Position numbers and translations under genes: made by a program
Assembly: GCA_022571615.1 (NCBI GenBank)
Contig: JACZXM010000118.1
Span: 1 to 8,029, forward strand
From: Acidobacteriota bacterium
GTDB lineage: Bacteria > Acidobacteriota > UBA890 > WLXD01
Direction: 5' to 3'
DNA length: 8,029 nt
Shown here: piece after piece, positions 1 to 6,678 of the stretch
Layout of the letters: every line of letters begins with the position of its first letter
How positions within the stretch are numbered: the first letter of the stretch is position 1
Notes under the pieces: model-generated
Databases searched by the model: none
Told to the model about the DNA's origin: nothing
The model's input: the letters and a program-made list of their open reading frames with translations, nothing else

Positions 1-73
1 CGTCGGCGATGCCACCGCGCATCGTCAAGGAGCGGCAACGCAGCAGATGCGCCCTTGGCGGTGTAACCCTTCG

Positions 74-178
74 GGCAAGTGGGATTTACGGGCGACTGGC
101 AGCGTCGCAACTCCTCCGCGATGTTGGCAGCATCGCCTCGTCGTCGCTCCTTGCCCTCAGCCGTAACTCCCACTTGCC
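74..178. repeat. Long inverted repeat enclosing two small hairpins (possible structured RNA or palindromic element)
   Basis: The left arm GGCAAGTGGGATTTACGG (74-91) pairs with the right arm CCGTAACTCCCACTTGCC (161-178) at 17 of 18 positions; the only mismatch is T85 against C167. Inside are two perfect hairpins. One has stem GCGAC/GTCGC (92-96/104-108) and a 7-base loop. The other has stem GCGATG/CATCGC (118-123/131-136) and a 7-base loop. Both loops contain TGGCAG. The 3' part (137-160) has no hairpin of its own in this fold. No T-run follows either end, so it is not a classical intrinsic terminator. It ends 115 bases before the next start codon, so it could be a structured 5' leader, a small RNA, or a palindromic DNA repeat of the REP/MITE kind. 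I do not recognise it as a named riboswitch or an integron attC site. Confidence 0.7.
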
Positions 179-280
179 AGACCCACCACACTTCCACCAC
201 GGCCTGCTAGTTCGGTTATCGTATGCGCTCGGGCGCCGCGGCGGGAACCGATCCGCCCTGACGTTCGTATTGGGAAGACT

Positions 281-286
281 GGAGGT
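281..286 (+). promoter_or_regulatory. Shine-Dalgarno of the membrane protein gene
   Basis: GGAGGT lies 7 bases before the ATG at 294. It is a near-perfect anti-16S match at ideal spacing. It fixes the start of the small membrane protein gene and is one of the best arguments that this short reading frame is real. Confidence 0.8.
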
Positions 287-293
287 CGGATAA

Positions 294-710
294 ATGGCAG
301 GCAACAAGCTACTGGGATGCTGGGGCGTCATCGTGGGCCTGTTTGTTGCCCTGTTCCTGGGCTGGATGAGCTTCGAGGTACTCGTCCACTTCTTCGCGCT
401 CCTGAGCACCGAAGGGATCCGCGGTGCGCTCGCCGACGCGTTCCTGTTGCACAAGCTCGGCGAGCTGCTGATCATCAGCACGCTGGTTGTGGCCACCTAC
501 GTGGGGGTGTTCCGTGGCCGCGCCGCCATCGGCCGCTTCTCGGCCCCGGCAAGAGTGCCTCTGTGGGCTGGAGCGGCGCTGAATTTGGCCGCCAGGGTGC
601 AGCTGTCCGGGGCCGATCGGTTCTCGACCTGGACGGTGGTCCTGATGATCGTCGGCGCGCTGTCGCCATGGGTGTTGTGGGCCCTTCGTGGCCCGAAGCG
701 CTCGAGCTAG
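294..710 (+). CDS. Small membrane protein with four predicted helices, function unknown
   Basis: The product has 138 residues and I do not recognise its family. Hydrophobic stretches at about residues 8-36, 55-74, 86-101 and 113-131 suggest four inner-membrane helices. The last residues (LRGPKRSS) are basic and probably cytoplasmic. There is no cleavable signal peptide and no catalytic motif. The ATG at 294 is chosen because of the GGAGGT 7 bases upstream. The gene ends 29 bases before the kinase/M23/phospho-lyase fusion on the same strand, so the two are probably cotranscribed. That may link this protein to uptake, sensing or membrane anchoring of the fusion enzyme, but this is inference from position only. 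The hydrophobic pattern and strong ribosome site make a real gene likely; its role is open. Confidence 0.75.
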   Translation: MAGNKLLGCWGVIVGLFVALFLGWMSFEVLVHFFALLSTEGIRGALADAFLLHKLGELLIISTLVVATYVGVFRGRAAIGRFSAPARVPLWAGAALNLAARVQLSGADRFSTWTVVLMIVGALSPWVLWALRGPKRSS

Positions 711-739
711 CGAGCCGTGGTGACCGTGGCGGCTCTCCT

Positions 740-3700
740 ATGTCCTCGCTGATGCGTCAGCGGCCGCGATTGACATCGGAGCAGGCCGCCGAGATCGCTG
801 GCGAGCGGTTCGGCATCCAGGCCACAGCCCGCGAGCTGCCAAGCGAGCGCGATCAGAACTTCCTGCTTACCCGCCCGTCAGGTCAGCAAGAAATCCTGAA
901 GATCTCGAACGGGGCCGACAAGCTCGACTGTCTCGAGCTCCAGACTGACTTGCTCGATCGGCTTGCCAGCAGCGGGTCGAGGTTCGAGTTCCCCACCGGC
1001 GTGACGGCACTCGACGGCGCCGTGATCAGTACCATCGAGACCGAGTCGGGCAGCCTTCACTATGCTCGCGTGCTGAGCTGGGTGGAGGGAGACCCGCTGG
1101 CCAGCGTCCGGCCTCAGGGACTTGCCCTGCTGCAGGAGCTAGGCGAGATGCTCGGCACCGTGAGCCGAGCTCTCGAGGGATTCTGGCACCCGGGCGCATC
1201 ACGGAGCCTGAAGTGGGACCTGGCAGTGGCCCCGGACCGGATCCGTAGGTGCTTGGGGCTGATCGAACCGGCTCCCCGTCGCACGCTGCTCGAGTGCCTA
1301 TTGGAGAGGTACGAGCAGCGGATCCTTCCGCAAATGGATTCTCTGCGGCGCAGCGTCATCCACAACGACGTCAACGACTACAACGTCATCGTGGGCCCCC
1401 TAGAGGAGGCTGATTCACCCTGGCCCGAACGACGGATCGTCGGGCTCATCGATCTGGGCGACGCGCTCGAGAGCTGGACCGTGGCCGAGCCGGCGGTGGG
1501 AATTGCGTACGCCATGCTCGGAAGAGTCGACCCGCTTGCCGCCGCCGCCGCGGTCACCACCGGATACCACCGCGTGTACCCGCTGCAGGAGGACGAGATC
1601 CCCGCACTGTTCGGGCTGGCGACTCTGAGGCTGTGTCTGAGCGTCTGCAACAGCGCCGAGCAGCGAGCGGACGATCCTGCCAACGAGGAGTACCTGTCGA
1701 TCAGCGAGCCGGCAGCTTGGGAGACCCTGGAGCGACTGGAGACCATCGACCCGCGGTTCGCCTGCTACCGCCTGCGCCATGCCTGCGATCTGGAGCCCTG
1801 CCCCACCGCCAGCGGAGTGCGGACTTGGCTTCGTGAGCATCGCGACGCGATGGCTCCCCTGGTGGAGCCGGATCTGCGACATGCCTACGTGTTCGATCTC
1901 AGCGTCGGAAGCACCCAGATGGGAGGCGGCGCACCGGGGACCTTCGAGACCGGCGCGGTCACCGATCGCCTGTTCGGTCAGATGCGCCAGGCGGGTGCGG
2001 CGGTTGGCATCGGGCGCTACGACGAGGCGCGTTGCTGGTACGGTGGCGATCTGTTCGCGGCGCCGAGCGACGAAGCCCCCCGACGGCGCACCGTCCATCT
2101 CGGTATCGACGTGTTCCTGGAGCCAGGATCGCCGGTGTTCGCGCCCCTCGATGGCCGGGTTCGGATCGCGACGGTAAACGCAGGTCATCTCGACTACGGA
2201 CCCACGTTAGTGCTCGAACACGAGCCAGAGCCGGGGCTTCGGTTCTACACCCTGTATGGTCATCTGGGTTCCGACGCGATGAGAACCTGGGGCGTTGGCG
2301 ACCTGGTGGCGCGGGGCAGCCGGTTGGCCACGATCGGCGCGCCCCCGGATAACGGTGACTGGGCTCCTCATCTTCACTTCCAGATAATCGTCGACCTACT
2401 CGGCAATGAGACCGACTTCCCCGGTGTGGCCGCCCCAGATGAGCGGCCGGTGTGGTTGAGCATGTGCCCGGACCCGGGTCTGATCCTCGATCTCCCGCAA
2501 GAGCAGCCAGCCCCGGCTGCCGCGCAGGGCATCGTGGAGCGACGCCACTCGCTCTTGGGCCCGTCTCTGAGCACCGCCTACCATCGACCGCTGCAGATCG
2601 TGCGGGGATTCGGCTCATGGCTCTACGATGAGCTGGGGCAGCCCTATCTGGACGCGGTCAACAACGTGGCCCACGTCGGTCACTCTCATCCTCTAGTGGT
2701 CGCGGCGGCGAACCGACACAACGAGATCCTCAATACCAACACCCGGTACCCGCACGACAATCTCGTTCGCTACGCCGAGCAGCTCGTGGCGATGCTGCCC
2801 GATCCTCTGAGCGTGTGCACCTTCGTGTGCTCGGGCAGCGAGGCCAACGAGTTGGCGCTACGAATGGCTCGTACGCACACCGGACGCGATGATGTGGTGG
2901 TGCTCGAGGGTGCGTACCACGGGAACACCACGACGCTGATTCAGTTGAGCCCCTACAAGCACGCCGGCCCCGGCGGCTCTGGCGCTCCGGATTGGGTCCA
3001 CGTAGCGACGATGCCCGACCCCTACCGTGCGCGGCTGCGACGCAGCGACCCGGCAACCGGTCCACGGCTCGCGGCCTCGGTACGCGAGGCTTGCGAGCAG
3101 GCGCCTGGCGGCATCGCGGCGTTCTTCGCCGAGCCCCTGCTCGGCTGCGGCGGTCAGATCGTGCCGCCGCCAGGCTATTTGCCGGCTGCGTTCTCGCACG
3201 TTCGTGAAAACGGGGGTGTGTGCATTGCCGATGAAGTGCAGATCGGCTTCGGTCGCGTGGGCGAGGCATTCTGGGCCTTCGAGAGCCAGGCTGCGGTCCC
3301 CGACATCGTGACGTTGGGCAAACCCATCGGCAATGGATACCCGCTCGCCGCGGTCGTCACGACGCCGGAGATCGCAGCCTCGTTCGATAACGGTATGGAG
3401 TACTTCAATACCTTCGGCGGCAACCCGGTGGCATGCGCCGTCGGGTTGGCCGTGCTCGAGGTGATCGAGACGGAACAGCTACAGGCCAACGCGCTCCGTA
3501 TCGGGGATCAGCTCCTGCAGGGGATGCGACAGTTGATGCGGCGGCACCCGATCATTGGCGACGTTCGCGGCGCTGGTCTGTTCCTCGGAATCGAGCTGGT
3601 TCGAGACCGCGAGAGCCTCGAGCCCGCCGACTCCGAGGCGCAGTACGTGGTCAACCGACTGCGCGACCGCGGCATCCTGATCAGCACCGACGGGCCCCTG

Positions 3701-3820
3701 CACAACGTGCTCAAGATCAAGCCGCCGATGTGTTTTTCGGAGCACGATGCCGATCGCTTGTTGGCCGCGCTCGAGGCAGTGCTGCAGGAGGACTTTCCCC
3801 GCTCCGTCGGATCGCGCTAG
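740..3820 (+). CDS. Three-domain fusion: APH/hydroxylysine-kinase-like kinase, M23 metallopeptidase, class-III PLP phospho-lyase/aminotransferase
   Basis: The product has 1026 residues and three parts. Residues about 10-330 form an APH-fold kinase: ERDQNF near residue 40, Lys54 in EILKISN, a Brenner-type H208-x-D210-x4-N215, and metal-binding IDLGD with Asp238. This resembles hydroxylysine kinase (HYKK/AGPHD1). Residues about 440-570 form an M23/LytM domain: H453-x3-D457 in HLGID, H508 in YGHL, and H544-L-H546, so all expected zinc and catalytic residues are present. Residues about 610-1020 form a class-III PLP enzyme: SGSEAN at 698-703, Asp831 in [10 protein letters not shown], and PLP lysine Lys861 in [10 protein letters not shown]. 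Motifs [22 protein letters not shown] and LKIKPPMCF are those of ETNPPL/PHYKPL phospho-lyases rather than ordinary transaminases. Inferred role: phosphorylate an amino alcohol or hydroxyamino acid, then eliminate phosphate and ammonia. No signal peptide is seen, which fits the two outer domains but not a wall peptidase. The ATG at 740 is preferred because the frame upstream overlaps the membrane protein gene; its ribosome site is weak, and ATG 752 is an alternative. Confidence 0.9.
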   Translation: MSSLMRQRPRLTSEQAAEIAGERFGIQATARELPSERDQNFLLTRPSGQQEILKISNGADKLDCLELQTDLLDRLASSGSRFEFPTGVTALDGAVISTIETESGSLHYARVLSWVEGDPLASVRPQGLALLQELGEMLGTVSRALEGFWHPGASRSLKWDLAVAPDRIRRCLGLIEPAPRRTLLECLLERYEQRILPQMDSLRRSVIHNDVNDYNVIVGPLEEADSPWPERRIVGLIDLGDALESWTVAEPAVGIAYAMLGRVDPLAAAAAVTTGYHRVYPLQEDEIPALFGLATLRLCLSVCNSAEQRADDPANEEYLSISEPAAWETLERLETIDPRFACYRLRHACDLEPCPTASGVRTWLREHRDAMAPLVEPDLRHAYVFDLSVGSTQMGGGAPGTFETGAVTDRLFGQMRQAGAAVGIGRYDEARCWYGGDLFAAPSDEAPRRRTVHLGIDVFLEPGSPVFAPLDGRVRIATVNAGHLDYGPTLVLEHEPEPGLRFYTLYGHLGSDAMRTWGVGDLVARGSRLATIGAPPDNGDWAPHLHFQIIVDLLGNETDFPGVAAPDERPVWLSMCPDPGLILDLPQEQPAPAAAQGIVERRHSLLGPSLSTAYHRPLQIVRGFGSWLYDELGQPYLDAVNNVAHVGHSHPLVVAAANRHNEILNTNTRYPHDNLVRYAEQLVAMLPDPLSVCTFVCSGSEANELALRMARTHTGRDDVVVLEGAYHGNTTTLIQLSPYKHAGPGGSGAPDWVHVATMPDPYRARLRRSDPATGPRLAASVREACEQAPGGIAAFFAEPLLGCGGQIVPPPGYLPAAFSHVRENGGVCIADEVQIGFGRVGEAFWAFESQAAVPDIVTLGKPIGNGYPLAAVVTTPEIAASFDNGMEYFNTFGGNPVACAVGLAVLEVIETEQLQANALRIGDQLLQGMRQLMRRHPIIGDVRGAGLFLGIELVRDRESLEPADSEAQYVVNRLRDRGILISTDGPLHNVLKIKPPMCFSEHDADRLLAALEAVLQEDFPRSVGSR

Positions 3821-3860
3821 CTCCAGCAGCGCAGGCTCGAAAGCGCCCCGGACCCACTCC

Positions 3861-6533
3861 TCAGCGACCGACGGTAATCGTTCCCTCTACCGATTCCTCA
3901 CCGGCGCTCACCACGATCGTGTAGGTGCCCGGAGCAACGAGGTTCGGACCCTGGCTACGCTGACTCTCTTCTGGCTCCACATCCGTGCTCAGATCCCACC
4001 TGGCGGCGTTGATGCCACCGGCGTCCGCGGTGCCTTCGAGCGTCTTTATGACCTTGCCCTCTTCATCCTTGACGACGATCTGTACCTCTGCCTCCGCCGC
4101 CAGCCAGTAGTAGATCGCCGCGCTCGGACGGCCGCCGAAGGAGAATCCGAAGCGGCGCGCGGGTAGCGTCACCGACTCGGTCTCGAACAAATGCAACGGC
4201 TGGGCGCGAACCTCCTCGGTGAGCTGCTGGATCGGGCGCACGTCCATCGCCCACATGCCACGCCCGTGCGTGGCGGCAACCAGAATGTCATCGCGCGGAT
4301 GGATGATCATGTCCTGGACGAACGTATCGGGCAGGTTGAGCGGCAGCGAGCTCCAGTTGCTTCCGCCGTCGATGCTTGCGTAGGCTCCGAGGTCGGTCCC
4401 CACGTACAGCACGTCGGGGTTGTGCGGATCCTCCTTGATGACGTTGATCGGTCCGCTCGGGATGTTGGCCGCGATGTCTTGCCAGGTCTTCCCATAGTCG
4501 GTCGATTTCCACAGGTAGGGCCGGAAGTCGTCGTCCCGCTTGCCGTTCTGGGTCATGAACACGATCGACTCACCGTAACGGGAGGCGACGATCTCGGCGA
4601 TGAACTTGCCCCGCGGCAGCTCGCCGGTGATCTCGGTCCAGCCCGTCGTGCCATTGCCCGTGACCCACATCCTGCCGTCGTCCGTGCCGACGTACACGAG
4701 ACCGAACTTGAGTGGTGACTCGGAGATCGAGAAGATCGTCTGGTACGAGATATCGCCGATCTTGTCGATCTCGTTGTAGGTCAGGTCATCGCTGATTCGC
4801 TCCCAGCGATCACCGCGATCCATCGAACGGTACAGAAAGTTCATCCCGTGGTAGATGATGCGCGGGTTGTGGGGCGAGATGATGAACGGGGCCACCCACT
4901 GCCCGCGCAGCGGCGGCTCTCCCTCCTCGGCCTGGGGAACGATCTCGACCGTCTCATCGACATCCAGGTGGGTGCGCGTGATGCGACCGTAGAAGCCGGC
5001 CGAGTACACGACATTCGGATCGGTGGGGTCGATCGCGTGGCTCGAGCCCTCCCCTCCAGGCGCACGCTCCCACTCCAGCGCCGGGATGTTGCTGCGGCCG
5101 CGACTCAAATCGACGACGCCTCGGAAGCTGCCGTGATCCTGGATCGAGCCGTACACGCGGAACGGCTCGTCCATGTCGTTGCCGACGTTGAAGAACTGCA
5201 CCAGCGGCAGGTTGTCGTTGAAGTTGCGCCAGTTCTCGCCGCCGTCGTACGAGAAATCGACCCCGCCGTCGTTGCTGTTGATCAGATAGTCAGGATTGGA
5301 GGGGTCGATCCACAGGCCGTGGTGATCGCCGTGCATGCCGGTAAGACGGCGGAAGGTCTTGCCGGCGTCCTCGGAGACATTGAGCCCCAAGCCCATGACG
5401 TAGATTTTGTCCTCGTTGACCGGGTCGACGCGGATCTGGCCGAAAACCCAACCGTAGGTCGCATCAAGGCCGAGCATGTAGTCGTTGCGCTCCGAGGTCT
5501 GGCGCCAGCTCGCACCCCCGTCGTCGGATCGATAGACGGTCGCGCCCCGGATCAGCGGCGCCCGCGGGCGGCCATAGGAATCCGTCTCGTCCTCCTCGGG
5601 CAGGCGCTCGATGTCGTAGTTGTCGATGAAGGCGTAGACGACCTGTGGATTCGACCTCGCCACGTCGATCCCGATGCGCCCGCGATGTCGGGGCTCGGGC
5701 AATCCATCGGTGATCTCGCGCCAGGTCGCACCGCCGTCGGTGGTCTTGTACACACCCGAGCCATCATGGCCCTCCTCGTTGCGCGGATCGTTCCATTTCT
5801 TTCGAATTCGTTGCCAGGTCGCCGCGTACAGGGTTTCGGGGTCGGCGGGATCCATCACCAGGTCGATGACCGCGGTGCGCTCGTCGAGGTAGAAGATCCT
5901 CTCCCAGGAGTCACCGCCATCGGTACTCTTGTAAACACCGCGCTCCGGATTGTCGGTCCACTCGTGCCCCGATGCCGCGACATAGACGGTATCCGGATCA
6001 TCGGGGTGAATGACGATACGCGGGATCGTGTGGGTCGAGGTCAGACCCTTGTGCTCCCAGGTGGTGCCGGCATCGGTGCTCTTGTAGACGCCGGCACCCG
6101 CCATCGAGCTGCGGAAGATGTTGGCCTCGCCGGTGCCGATCCATACGACATCCGGGTCCGAGGGCGCGATCGTCACGTCGCCGATCGAGGTCGAGGCGCC
6201 GTGCTCGAACACGGCTTCCCAGGTAACCCCTTCGTTGACGGTCTTCCAGACGCCGCCCGAGGCCCCTGCCACGTACACCGTGTAGCTTTGCCCGCGAGGC
6301 TCCACCACGGCCATGTCGGTGATGCGGCCAGAGACGTTGGTCGGCCCGAGAAACTGCCAGGGAAGGTGCTTGAACGGCGAGCTTTCCCGCATCGCGGCGT
6401 GCCGTGCGTACCACGCCTGCCGCGTTTCGCCCGGGGTCGGACCGGACGCGTCCTGAGCCCGAACCACGGGTCCGATCAGCAAAGAGAGCAAGACCCCAAC
6501 GGGAACAACGCGAACGCGACTGGGAAGCGACAT
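3861..6533 (-). CDS. Secreted BNR/Asp-box (sortilin/VPS10-like) repeat protein, often annotated as glycosyl hydrolase
   Basis: The product has 890 residues and a Sec-type signal peptide: basic start, hydrophobic residues 11-24, likely cleavage after VRA at about residue 26. The body is built from repeated beta-propeller blades. Ten Asp-box-like motifs (S-x-D-x-G-x-T-W pattern) begin at about residues 97, 151, 202, 263, 335, 386, 427, 569, 676 and 719, for example KSTDGGDSW and KTTDGGATW. Family hallmarks GDHHGLWIDP (402-411), NDGGVDFS, EDPHNPDVLYVGTD and ATHGRGMW are present. Residues about 780-890 form a FlgD-like Ig domain (INAARWDL, VAPGTYTIVV). Members are often labelled glycosyl hydrolases, but I see no catalytic residue pair and make no enzymatic claim; a binding role outside the cytoplasm is equally possible. 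There is no C-terminal sorting tag and no lipobox. GGAGGT precedes the start by 9 bases, and a promoter lies upstream. The gene converges on the fusion gene with a 40-base gap. Confidence 0.9.
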   Translation of the reverse strand: MSLPSRVRVVPVGVLLSLLIGPVVRAQDASGPTPGETRQAWYARHAAMRESSPFKHLPWQFLGPTNVSGRITDMAVVEPRGQSYTVYVAGASGGVWKTVNEGVTWEAVFEHGASTSIGDVTIAPSDPDVVWIGTGEANIFRSSMAGAGVYKSTDAGTTWEHKGLTSTHTIPRIVIHPDDPDTVYVAASGHEWTDNPERGVYKSTDGGDSWERIFYLDERTAVIDLVMDPADPETLYAATWQRIRKKWNDPRNEEGHDGSGVYKTTDGGATWREITDGLPEPRHRGRIGIDVARSNPQVVYAFIDNYDIERLPEEDETDSYGRPRAPLIRGATVYRSDDGGASWRQTSERNDYMLGLDATYGWVFGQIRVDPVNEDKIYVMGLGLNVSEDAGKTFRRLTGMHGDHHGLWIDPSNPDYLINSNDGGVDFSYDGGENWRNFNDNLPLVQFFNVGNDMDEPFRVYGSIQDHGSFRGVVDLSRGRSNIPALEWERAPGGEGSSHAIDPTDPNVVYSAGFYGRITRTHLDVDETVEIVPQAEEGEPPLRGQWVAPFIISPHNPRIIYHGMNFLYRSMDRGDRWERISDDLTYNEIDKIGDISYQTIFSISESPLKFGLVYVGTDDGRMWVTGNGTTGWTEITGELPRGKFIAEIVASRYGESIVFMTQNGKRDDDFRPYLWKSTDYGKTWQDIAANIPSGPINVIKEDPHNPDVLYVGTDLGAYASIDGGSNWSSLPLNLPDTFVQDMIIHPRDDILVAATHGRGMWAMDVRPIQQLTEEVRAQPLHLFETESVTLPARRFGFSFGGRPSAAIYYWLAAEAEVQIVVKDEEGKVIKTLEGTADAGGINAARWDLSTDVEPEESQRSQGPNLVAPGTYTIVVSAGEESVEGTITVGR

Positions 6534-6542
6534 CGACGCACG

Positions 6543-6548
6543 ACCTCC
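6543..6548 (-). promoter_or_regulatory. Shine-Dalgarno of the BNR repeat protein gene
   Basis: On the minus strand GGAGGT sits 9 bases before the ATG at 6533-6531. It supports this start, which is also the one that gives a complete signal peptide. Confidence 0.8.
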
Positions 6549-6581
6549 AGGCAGTGATTCCGACAGAAATTCCTTATCACG

Positions 6582-6605
6582 GGGTCCGATTAGGGTCCGA
6601 GATTA
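6582..6605 (-). repeat. Tandem repeat over the predicted -10 box and start point (possible operator)
   Basis: On the minus strand TAATCTCGGACCC (6605-6593) is followed directly by TAATCGGACCC (6592-6582). The copies differ only by a TC insertion, and their TCGGACCC cores are 11 bases apart, about one helical turn. The first copy contains the predicted -10 box and the second covers the predicted start of transcription. This placement suits a repressor site bound by a dimer on one DNA face. It could also be a chance duplication; no regulator gene is in the window. Confidence 0.45.
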
Positions 6606-6628
6606 GCCACGCCCTGTCGGGGTGTCAA
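6600..6628 (-). promoter_or_regulatory. Sigma70-type promoter for the BNR repeat protein gene
   Basis: On the minus strand a perfect -35 TTGACA (6628-6623) is separated by exactly 17 bases from TAATCT (6605-6600), which fits the TAnnnT core of a -10 box. The start point would fall near 6593, giving a leader of about 60 bases before the ATG at 6533. It lies in the 145-base gap after the permease gene, so the BNR gene need not depend on read-through from the transporter operon. Confidence 0.65.
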
Positions 6629-6678
6629 CGCGACAAGTACGGCGCTCATCACGCTCTCGACTGGCAGCCGAGTGGATC

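Larger units (their letters stand above)
1..293. other. Leader region with no supportable gene
   Basis: No reading frame here looks like a real gene. The + frame from ATG 9 to TAA 291-293 is open, but its product is arginine/serine/leucine-rich with no recognisable motif, and it runs straight through the 74-178 inverted repeat. The other two + frames entering from the left edge stop at 64-66 and 164-166. Either could be the tail of an upstream gene, but too few codons remain to choose. The stretch holds the 74-178 stem element and, at its right end, the Shine-Dalgarno of the next gene. A weaker inverted repeat (212-217 with 246-251, TCGGTT/AACCGA) lies between them. I found no convincing -35/-10 pair for the downstream genes. 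Confidence 0.5.

Noticed and set aside
74..178. An integron attC site or an intrinsic terminator
   Set aside because: The arms lack the RYYYAAC/GTTRRRY core sites of attC, no cassette-like arrangement is visible, and no T-run follows the stem on either strand.
9..293. A 94-residue + strand reading frame before the membrane protein gene
   Set aside because: Its composition is arginine/serine-rich, it has no ribosome site or motif that I can see, and it crosses the long inverted repeat. It is more likely a chance opening in GC-rich DNA.
317..739. Upstream extension of the fusion gene's open frame, including an in-frame ATG at 668
   Set aside because: It overlaps the membrane protein gene in another frame, its translation is arginine/proline-rich with no kinase homology, and the kinase domain is complete from 740.
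1415..2188. A 257-codon minus-strand open frame inside the fusion gene
   Set aside because: It is a shadow of the kinase/M23 coding frame, which carries clear catalytic motifs. It shows no recognisable domain.
3821..3860. A terminator in the gap between the converging genes
   Set aside because: Only a 4-base GCGC/GCGC pairing (3829-3832 with 3843-3846) is present, with no T-run on either strand. This is too weak to call.
4848..6557. A 569-codon + strand open frame opposite the BNR gene
   Set aside because: Long antisense openings are usual opposite GC-rich genes. The translation is valine/arginine/aspartate-rich without domain signatures, while the minus strand has a signal peptide, ten Asp boxes, a ribosome site and a promoter.
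6656..6672. A hairpin after the permease gene sharing the 11-mer CGACTGGCAGC with the leader hairpin at 92-108
   Set aside because: The stem is only 4 bases with no T-run, and an 11-base match within 8 kb is expected several times by chance, so neither a terminator nor a shared element is supported.
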